Below, one piece after another: positions 56,254 through 64,000 of a stretch of DNA of 64,000 nucleotides (positions are counted from its first letter, which is position 1; the number at the start of each line of letters is the position of its first letter). The notes under the pieces are model-generated. The model worked only from the letters and a program-made list of their open reading frames with translations, ran no database searches and was not told the DNA's origin. This stretch comes from Auriscalpium vulgare (lineage: Eukaryota; Basidiomycota; Agaricomycetes; Russulales; Auriscalpiaceae): positions 1 through 64,000 of the forward strand of contig JAHBBC010000058.1 of assembly GCA_019915015.1 (NCBI GenBank). The letters run 5' to 3'. The translations under genes were made by a program, and so were the position numbers.

Positions 56254-57281
56254 ATGCCCGTACCAGCTCATATTATCGCAAGGGAAACACGCATTGCATG
56301 TGTTATAAAGGCATTCAGGTCTCAAAAGAACAAATTGAAAACATCGGATATCAAACGAGTCGTTGCAGAAATAGTATAGTTTTCGTCATTAAAAACCAAG
56401 GAGAAAAACTAACACCAAAATAGTTAGACGCATACAATGATATTCCAGATTATACAAATCAAAGCGAATTTATTCTCCCTCCATACATTGCCAAAAGCAT
56501 CCGATATATATCAACAATTGCTCTAGCAGGAAAAGCGTGTTTGAGCAGTTCGATATCACAAGACTGGCAGATATTCCCATTGAAGTCGATATACGATGCT
56601 CAAGTTATAAGGGAGAAAATATGTGGTGGAATGAGAAACGTAAGTAAACAATATGTTCTACAACAATATTCATACCGATATACGGTCAATGTAGATAATG
56701 AAGTAATCTTAATCGAAGATACGGAAGAAGCGATATACAGTAAGCATTTATGTTTCATCTTCAATTTTATCGCATTAATTCTACCACTCAGTATCCAGCG
56801 GCGGTACAGAAGCTACTCCTTAAATCAAAATATTCATATGAGGGACTTATGAGCGTACAGATGAATCTGCAATAAGACCTATGCAATGTACATCAAAAAG
56901 TAAGCGTTGAATAAATATCAACAAATTCAAAAGAAACCTAATAAACAAATAGATGGATCTGTAAAAGAACTTAAAACAAAAGCGCTGGAAGGTAAGTAAA
57001 CGATCGATTTATTAAACATGACAGAATGAATGTTTATGCAGATAATCAAATAAAGAATGATGACTCAGAAATGCAAGCAAACCACATACAATATGACGCG
57101 GACAAAACTGAGACCAAAGGTAGATCCATAAATAAGAACAAACCAAGGCAATAAACTAAACTTAACATGGTTAGATCGCAACTTCAGTGAAGACATTGTA
57201 CTGGAAATGGGGGAACTTCATCAAGACCTTCTTCACACATTGAAATACTTACAACATCTTAAACAATTAATTTCCAACTAA
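56254..57281 (+). CDS. TGGTGG-family protein, copy L, probable frameshift
   Basis: Exon 1 (56254-56373, 40 codons) encodes MPVPAHIIARETRIACVIKA. Exon 2 (56424-56639) begins 'LDAYNDIPDYTNQSEFILPP' and ends, in another frame, 'IRCSSYKGENMWWNEK' (TGGTGG 56624-56629). Its 216-nt length leaves phase 0, whereas every other copy leaves phase 1, so one base is gained or lost inside the exon near 56525-56545. Small exons follow ('NEVILIEDTEEAIYS' near 56697-56740). The last exon has the helix 'SEDIVLEMGELHQDLLHTLK', stop at 57279-57281. Probably a recent pseudogene unless splicing differs. Confidence 0.45.
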
Positions 57282-57338
57282 TAATGACGAATAGTAACAA
57301 AAGGACATTATACACAATAAGACATTGACATGTAGTAA

Positions 57339-57677
57339 CTAGGTTGTTTTCTTTACAGCGCCGGTCTGCCGTTTCCAGTATTCCGGGTCTTCCATACGTT
57401 TCACTAAACAGACAAAGATATCATGAATAACAGTATCCGTTTTAGAAAATGAAACACCCACGAAGAACTTTTAAACATGAATTAACAATTTAGTTGATAC
57501 GAAAGAATCACGTACATACCATCAACATCAGTGTCGCGATCTACCCCATAACATAAAAAAACGAAATAATTGATATGAGACGTACAAATTCTTACCATGC
57601 ATCTCACCAGGATCCAAATTATTCCAGTCCGCCGCTTCCAACAAAGACAAATCAACAGCTACACGAATCAAAACCAT
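57339..57677 (-). CDS. Short TGGTGG-family-like gene, copy N
   Basis: Exon 1 encodes MVLIRVAVDLSLLEAADWNN plus LDPGEMH and ends at GTAAGA near 57594. A 21-nt microexon (DRDTDVD) follows, then, after a TTTAG acceptor near 57400, 'VKRMEDPEYWKRQTGAVKKT' and a stop at 57341-57339. All three parts join in phase 1. The 'ADWNN' plus acidic microexon order recalls the end of exon 2 and first linker exon of the larger copies, so it may be a truncated member. Its start is 93 bp from that of the plus-strand copy M. Confidence 0.35.
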
Positions 57678-57770
57678 TAAGGCACCAGATATATAGTGAA
57701 TTGAACAGGGCCACGATACCTTCATTCTTTCCTTTGGACTTTAAACTAACGATAACAGCATCTTGCTAAA

Positions 57771-58805
57771 ATGATAAGTTTCCAACACTACGGACGCTTG
57801 AGATCCGTACCGCGAGGTTCAGGCATCATGGTAAAGATTGAACACGCGACAGTATCACCAACCGAAACAGGGGTATTGAGCAAGCATGTACAAACAACGT
57901 CGGCATCTGAAACACCAACTCAGGGGGTCAACGGTCGCTTTCCCGCTTGGCTACGTAACATGTTGTCGACGTACAAAGAATCTATGAAATCCGAAACAAA
58001 GACAGAAAAACTGAAAAAAGACATCAATACACGTCAAAAACAACTGAAACAGCTAATAAGAAAGTATCAACATGACCCTTCGCAAATAAACAACGATTCA
58101 ATTCGAGACCTAATGTCTTTAATAGTACGTTCCTCACTTTTATAAATAAGCATCGCGTTAAAATAAACGACAGGCAATTGTTGGCAAAAAAACGCTCTAT
58201 TGGTTCAGCTCACGGGAATACCGACAGAACCAGAACTAGGCGCCATCATAATGTTATTCCACAACCATCAATATCTCTCACCACACGCCATATCACGAAA
58301 AATAAGTGAATTAAATATGTCGAATGATGCAAAACCAAAGACGGTAAGACCATGAGATGAAACATTGAATATCTTGTACTAAGACGATTTCAGGATATAC
58401 ATTCAGAAGAGATTGCAACCATCGAATACACGGATGGCAGTAGGGAGGCACCAATCAACAGTAGTGAAGGTGTGTGATGAAACACAATAAATAACGACGT
58501 GGTTACGATTCAACGCCAGAAGTGAAAGTCAACCTGTCGATGCTGAAGAAAGACGCGGAATTTATACACAAAAGAATGAACGAAGAAATAGACAAAAGAA
58601 TAACTTTGACGATTAATATGATTACAAGGATAGAGGTACGTAATAAATCTTTCAGTTTACATCATATAAAATCTGGTACAGGTCATCAAGAAATTATACG
58701 CACAAAAGTCATCGCATGCAAGGAAAATCCCTTGAAATAACGAAATTGGAGGAACACATCCGCCGGCTGCAAGAACAAGTCGATAGTTACGACGAACTAG
58801 TATAA
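57771..58805 (+). CDS. Diverged TGGTGG-family-like protein, copy M
   Basis: Exon 1 (57771-58124, 118 codons) starts MISFQHYGRLRSVPRGSGIM (a second ATG is at 57828) and has a Lys-rich helix ('KLKKDINTRQKQLKQLIRKY'). Exon 2 would start at 58174, but its best frame ('QLTGIPTEPELGAIIMLFHN') is out of phase across an A7 run, and there is no Trp pair. Next come 'DIHSEEIATIEYTDGSREAP' and 'LSMLKKDAEFIHKRMNEEID', and the last exon has 'LEITKLEEHIRRLQEQVDSY' ending with TAA 58803-58805. The last two exons match the end of the family (LEEHI..L..Q.D). Either a diverged member or a damaged one. Confidence 0.4.
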
Positions 58806-59230
58806 AATAATCAAAGTAATAAAATAATAATGATATCGTCGGGTTCTTGCCAGCGACTCTAGTTTATTGACCTCTCGCTAGAGTCAAAAGATAAACAGAA
58901 AATAAGTTAGTTGGGTTTATGAAATATGAAGACTATTTAACATTTCACAACAAATTTATATTCCAACCGTATGTATCTGTTTGTGTATGTATTGTAGGTG
59001 ATTGTTCACACACAAAAGCTAGTTGGTGCAATGACAAACATCCGAGTCCGCGTAAGTCCATCTATATTCTGCAGATCAATCTCAACATACAATTTGTATT
59101 TGACTCGGTCCGAGTTGTGACTTTCACATTAAGTCCAGCTGCTTAGGAAAATACCGGTCTGTATGCAAAAAAGGTTTTTTGAAAGTTAAATGGGGTGACA
59201 AATAATGTATGCTGCTCCTTTATCGCGAGT
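58806..59230. other. Stretch with no supported gene
   Basis: AT-rich sequence with short ORFs only, between the last family copy and the satellite-like flank. Confidence 0.5.
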
Positions 59231-59400
59231 TTGTGCAACAAAGTGTGCATTATTCCAAGTCTAAGCTTGTGTATATATCTCTTGCGGAATTTGTGTGTGT
59301 ATCCTTCTGATGCAGCCTGTGCAACAAAGTGTTTATTTATTTAAGTCAAGCATGTCCATATATCTCCTGCAGAATATTGTGTATAACGCCCTGCAGGTCA
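59230..59400. repeat. Direct repeat, about 88-nt period, two copies
   Basis: GCAACAAAGTGT..TTATT, then AAGTC.A.GC.TGT..ATATATCTC(T/C)TGC.GAAT occurs at about 59232 and about 59320. Confidence 0.6.
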
Positions 59401-59506
59401 GCCCTGTTTAAACTCATATCAAGCAGTGTCTACATCTCAGTCAACCTCTCTCTCGACTCAATATGTTCCAGAAGGCAAATGATGTAAAGAGTACCTGATG
59501 CTTAAT

Positions 59507-60960
59507 TTACTCTCATGGTTTGACTTTCTCAGGCCCAATCACTGTGTCTTTGATAATGTCAGAGGCTTTCTATGCTTCAGCCTCAATACAGTGCAAGCAG
59601 ACCAATACAGAGTTGAGGACGGCATTGAGATGGGGGGATTGAAGTTTGTTGTGCATGCTTTGGTGTCTACGAAGTATGTGTTTGATTTTTGCCTTGTATC
59701 TGACCCTGCGGCTTTTCTTCCTTGTACCTTTGTTGTCAGAGTTTGATGCGGAGCTCAGGCCGCCCTGCGGCCTTTCCCTGCAGTCTTTCTTCCTCGGGCC
59801 TTCTTTGTCGGCAGAGGTTGATACAGGCCGGCCTGTGAGCACCCTTGTTGGAAGTGAGAAGTTGATGCAGGCCAACCTGTGAGCACCTTTGTTGGGAGTT
59901 CTTGCTCAGAGCTCACAGGCAGTGCAAATCAGGGCAGTGAACTGTAGGTCTCTTTCCTGACTGCAAAGTATTTACTCTCATGAGTTGACTTTCTCAGGCC
60001 CAATCACTGTGTCTTTGATAATGTCAGAGGCTTTCTGTGCTTCAGCCTCAATACAGTGCAAGCAGACCAATACAGAGTTGAGGATGGCATTGAGATGGGG
60101 GGATTGAAGTTTGTTGTGCATGCTTTGGTGTCTACGAAGTATGTGTTTGATTTTTGCCTTGTATCTGACCCTGCGGCTTTTCTTCCTTGTACCTTTGTTG
60201 TCAGAGTTTGATGCGGAGCTCAGGCCGCCCTGCGGCCTTTCCCTGCAGTCTTTCTTCCTCGGGCCTTCTTTGTCGGCAGAGGTTGATACAGGCCGGCCTG
60301 TGAGCACCCTTGTTGGAAGTGAGAAGTTGATGCAGGCCGACCTGTGAGCACCTTTGTTGGGAGTTCTTGCTCAGAGCTCACAGGCAGTGCAAATCAGGGC
60401 AGTGAATTGTAGGTCTCTTTCCTGACTGCAAAGTATATTGTTTTTGAGCGTTAGACGCAGTAGCCTGATCCTTAATTTACTCTCATGGGTTGACTTTCTC
60501 AGGCCCAATCACTGTGTCTTTGAGAATGTCAGAGGCTTTCTATGCTTCAGCCTCAATACAGTGCAAGCAGACCAATACAGAGTTGAGGATGGCATTGAGA
60601 TGGGGGGATTGAAGTTTGTTGTGCATGCTTTGGTGTCTACGAAATATGTGTTTGATTTTTGCCTTGTATCTGACCCTGCGGCTTTTCTTCCTTGTACCCT
60701 TGTTGTCAGAGTTTGATGCGGAGCTCAGGCCGCCCTGCGGCCCTTCCCTGCGGTCTTTCTTCCTCGGGCCTTCTTCGTCGGCAGAGGTTGATACAGGCCG
60801 GCCTGTGAGCACCCTTGTTGGAAGTGGGAAGTTGATGCAGGCCGACCTGTGAGCACCTTTGTTGGGAGTTCTTGCTCAGAGCTCACAGGAAGTGCAAATC
60901 AGGGCAGTGAACTGTAGGTCTTTTTCCTGACTGCAAAGTATATTGTTTTTGAGCGTTCGA
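59507..60960. repeat. Three long direct repeats, about 467-504 nt
   Basis: Units begin near 59510, 59979 and 60482 with TTGACTTTCTCAGGCCCAAT and run through GGCTTTTCTTCCTTGTACC, CCGCCCTGCGGCC, GATACAGGCCGGCCTGTGAG to TTTCCTGACTGCAAAGTAT. Identity is over 95% by eye. Each unit keeps an open minus-strand frame of about 90 residues (STSADKEGPRKKDCRERPQG, VRYKAKIKHILRRHQSMHNK), but no start context or splice sites stand out. Likely a recent tandem amplification, possibly of an LTR or satellite. Confidence 0.9.
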
Positions 60961-61019
60961 CGCAGTGATCTAATAAGTAACAACTAATATTGGCTGCGTC
61001 TTTCTGGTCTGGCATGCTC

Positions 61020-62260
61020 CTTCCACGCCAGGTGTTCAAAAGACCCTGTTTTCATTCACATCATGCCACCGGGCAGAATATTTTATTCAAAGCACAACAA
61101 AATGCACTCAGCCATGTTGATATTCATATCAGACGACCAGGGTGGATTTTTAATTCAGATCATACCAAAATGCACTCAACCATGTTGATATTCATATCAG
61201 ACGACCAGGGTGGATTTTGATTCAGATCACACCAAAAAGCACTCGGCCCCTGTTTTAATTCACACCATCCCACTGGGATGAATACTTAATACAAAGCGCA
61301 ACAAAATGCACTCAACCCCGTTTAAATTCACATCAAACCACCTGGCTGGATTTGTAATTCAGATCACACCAAAATGCACTCAGCCCCTGTTTTAATTCAC
61401 ATTATGCCACCGGGCTGGATATTTAATTCAAAGAACAACAAAATGCACTCAGCCATGTTGATATTCATATCAGACGACCAGGGTGCATTTTTAATTCAGA
61501 TCATACCAAAATGCACTCAGCCATGTTGTTTGGGCAGAATATTTAATTCAAAGCACAACAAAAATGCACTCAGCGATGTTGATATTCATATCAGACGAGT
61601 AGGGTGGATTTTCAGTTCAGATCACATCAAAATGCACTCAGCCCCTTTTAAATTCACATCATGCCACCGGCTGAATATGTAATTCGAAGCACAACCAATG
61701 CACTCAGCCCTCTTGATATTTATATCACACCAAACCAGAATGCACTCAGCCCCTGTTTTTAATTCATATCACACCACCGGGCTGAATATTTCATTTAGAT
61801 CACACTGAAATGCACTCAGCCCTGTTTAAATTCACATCAGATGACCAGGGTGGATTTTTAATTCAGCTCACACGGAAATGCACTCAGCCCTGTTGAAATC
61901 TGCATCACACCACTTGGATGAAATTTCAATTGAGATCACAAAAAAATGCACTCAGCCTTGTATAAATTCACATCATGCCACACCAGAATGCACTCAGCCC
62001 CTGTTTTAATCTATATCACACCACCAGGCTGGATTCTTAATCCATATCACCAAAATGCACCCAGCTCCTATTTTGCGTTATATCATACCACATTGCTGGA
62101 TTTTCAAGCTAGGTTATACCAAAATGCATTCAGCCTCTGTTTGAATTTATCTCAATTTATATCACACCGCAAGGTTGAATATTTGTTTCAGATCACCCTT
62201 CAGCCCCTGTTTGGATTTATATTATACAACAAGCGTCAATGTTTGATTCATATGCCACTG
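61020..62260. repeat. Satellite-like array, AAATGCACTCAGCC core
   Basis: More than a dozen imperfect units contain AAATGCACTCAGCC, then TTAATTCACATCA(T/C)(G/A)CCACC and GGCTGGATATTTAATTCAGATCACACC. Spacing varies at roughly 55-75 nt and units decay toward the right end. Short ORFs inside are by-products. Confidence 0.85.
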
Positions 62261-63070
62261 AAATGTTCAGTCTCAGCGCCTTCCTAGATTTATATTGACT
62301 ATCTATGCTCACTGTTCAATCAAATTCAAACCGGACTACACCTGGCCCCAGTTTCGATATATATTGCACCAGAGTCTCAATTTTTAATTTATATTGTCAG
62401 CCCCGCAAAGAGCAGAGGTGACAATACTGAATTCTTAATTCAAAAGCATAGTCTCAATTTCATAAAGCAACACCTCACAGTGTGCTCATCCAAATATCAT
62501 GAAAGCAAGAGATTAAGTGACAAGGAATGCACAATCTTGCAACTATTGTTGATATGTTCACAATGTCATCACAATAAATTCAACGATTAAAACAGCAAGC
62601 GATCTTTTTAGTATTTAAGAAACATGAAGATAACAGCCTGAACATCATAAACTAACTCCTCACGATCTGCTCATTCAAATTTCATGAAACAACCACCATT
62701 CGAAAGCTGTTCCTCGTACCTTCCCAATGGTACAAAGCAATCGCAAATCCAACTCGTTTCCACGAAGATATAAGAGTAAAACTGTCGACCGGAAAAACTC
62801 GGGTGTGTGCCCGGGTGAAACCGTAAACTGTACTTTACTTCGGACTCCGACGGCATATTTTTCTGCTCGAAAGAACTGATTCCAAATATGGAATCAGAAC
62901 CTCTGCTACCTTTCTTGATTCTCGTGTGCTGTCCACCTGCATGTGCTCGTAAAAATAGGATTTTAGTGCTCCCCCACCACAAAGGAGGAAGAAAAATAAG
63001 TTAAATCAGTAGGGTCAATGTACTGTCCGTGGTGTATCTCCTTAGCGTGCCTCCTAGTCTCGTCTCGTTG
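62261..63070. other. No supported gene; possible partial LTR at right side
   Basis: AT-rich to about 63000. If the purine tract at 63083-63073 (minus strand) is the polypurine tract, an LTR would begin with TGCAACGAG at 63072 and run leftward, but no second LTR is in view to confirm it. Confidence 0.3.
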
Positions 63071-63072
63071 CA

Positions 63073-63083
63073 TCCTCCCCCCG
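63073..63083 (-). other. Candidate polypurine tract of the gypsy element
   Basis: On the minus strand CGGGGGGAGGA follows the pol stop codon by about 40 bp and is followed by TGCAACGAG, the expected order of PPT and 3' LTR start. Confidence 0.4.
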
Positions 63084-63120
63084 ACTGAGACTGCTGACCC
63101 CAGCAGCGGTACAGGGCCTG

Positions 63121-64000
63121 TCAGGTGACACTGCCGTCTTCTGCGCTGTTGCTCGCGGTGTCCGACGCGTCGCTGTCGATGCTGCGTGATTCCTGTGCTT
63201 GGGCGTCGACGTCAGGCTGCCCGAGGAGTTCGTTTAGTCGCCTGGCGGGTATGTCAATGAACTCCGGCAGCGGAGGCAGCGTGATGTGCGGTCGCGCGAA
63301 GTACGGAATGACGCGAAACTCCGCTGTGGGCCTGTCAAAGACCGCCCCGTGCATGTCGCACAGGACGTACGGTCCGCCGCGTCGCCGTCCGATTACGATG
63401 AACGGACCGTCGTAACGGGGCAGCATCTTGCGGTCGAGCGATTTCTCGAACTGCGTGAAGCGCACCAGGACGAGGTCCCCTCGTTGGAAGCCGTAATTCT
63501 TGATCGACACTTCGTGGTCGCGCTCGAAAATTAGAGCATCGTGCCGCCGCTTGTCGAACACCTTCGAGTGGAGTGTGCGGAGCTGGGTGCGGCGCTTCTG
63601 TAGTGCGACAGCGCGTCGCGCGATTAAATCCGTGGTCGACAGTATTGAGTCGGGCGGTGGTAGGAGGTACGTCGCTTCGACGATATCGAGGGGCATCAAC
63701 GCCTGCGTGCCGGTCGCCGCGAAGTAGGGGGAGCAGCCCATACGCCTGCGCGTTGTGATCCTGTCCGCCCAGAATACCGAGTGTGCGACCGTGGCCCACT
63801 TGCTCGCGTCACCGTCGGCGGCCTTGTACAGGGCCTGTCGGACGTCGAAATGCGATCGCTCTACGATTCCGTTGGATCGCGAGTTATAGCCTGAGATGCG
63901 GATGTGCTGCACGCCGTAATCTTCTTCGAGGTGCTTCATCGCTGCTAGGTACGGCGTCCCGTTATCCGTTACGATTTCCCGGAGCGCTCCCCAGCGACAG
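63121..64000 (-). mobile_element. Ty3/gypsy-type LTR retrotransposon, integrase and pol C-terminus (partial)
   Basis: The frame enters from the right edge of the window with 'EIVTDNGTPYLAA' (second catalytic Asp) and continues 'GYNSRSNGIVERSHFDVRQA' (Glu of the DDE triad), so this is the integrase core. It goes on through 'HSVFWADRITTRRRMGCSPY' to the C-terminal GPY/F-type module ('RYDGPFIVIGRRRGGPYVLC') and ends in an acidic/Ser tail (DASDTASNSAEDGSVT) with a stop at 63121. Integrase joins the cDNA into host DNA. No stop or frameshift is seen in this part, so the element may be young. Upstream pol and gag lie outside the window. Its GC-rich code contrasts with the AT-rich flank. Confidence 0.85.

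Noticed and set aside
59570..60812. About 90-residue minus-strand ORFs in each long repeat as a gene family
   Set aside because: Conservation follows the whole repeat unit, including non-coding parts, so it does not show selection for protein.
1..64000. tRNA, rRNA or CRISPR-like arrays
   Set aside because: No cloverleaf with conserved T-loop, no rRNA segments and no regularly spaced short palindromic repeats were seen; the satellites have irregular spacing and no unique spacers.

Overview
The window looks like a nuclear genome segment of a basidiomycete fungus, most likely Agaricomycetes. Polyporales is a guess from the kind of hypothetical genes seen. The evidence is dense, very short GT-AG introns (about 40-60 nt, with CTAAC/CTRAY-type branch sites), microexons of about 18-60 nt, and the mobile-element set: a CACTA-type tnp2 transposase, a decayed Helitron and a Ty3/gypsy pol fragment. 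No rRNA, tRNA or CRISPR was recognised.

Base composition falls into blocks. Positions 1-13.5 kb are GC-rich, with short, intron-rich hypothetical genes (89-1181, 1264-2375, 5530-6281, 8095-9734), one TET/JBP-like 2OG-Fe(II) oxygenase gene with a frame break (2728 to about 4540), and several minisatellites. A CACTA transposase gene (13573-16777) is an AT-rich island. From 16.8 to 26.4 kb the sequence is GC-rich again and holds two separate broken copies of the proteasome subunit gene RPN1, a small C2H2 zinc-finger gene grown by an internal 313-bp duplication (18848-19780), and a His-rich duplicated locus. From 26.4 to 62.9 kb the sequence is AT-rich. At 63 kb it turns GC-rich where a Ty3/gypsy element enters from the right.

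The most unusual content is in 26.5-58.8 kb: at least nine, probably a dozen, copies of one fast-evolving, many-exon gene family that I do not recognise. A typical copy has a helical first exon, a second exon of about 190-225 nt that ends just after a Trp-Trp codon pair (TGGTGG), a run of tiny acidic, low-complexity or RS-rich exons, a conserved block with a 'MQGDFIIGK.AF' core, and a terminal coiled coil, in several copies followed by a basic NLS-like patch. Exon 2 is exactly 202 nt in three copies and exactly 193 nt in two others on opposite strands, although the proteins have diverged widely. Several copies are divergent pairs with start codons under 100 bp apart. One copy is a promoter-to-exon-5 fusion, one has duplicated internal exons, and some carry frame breaks. 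The cluster is split by a Helitron (about 33.1-39.6 kb, minus strand) with Rep, PIF1-like helicase and a C-terminal USP-like, Cys-rich module, broken by many frameshifts.

The right flank (59.2-62.3 kb) is satellite-like: three long direct repeats of about 0.5 kb, then an array based on AAATGCACTCAGCC. Exon boundaries were read by eye from splice consensus and reading phase. They are models, not transcripts.
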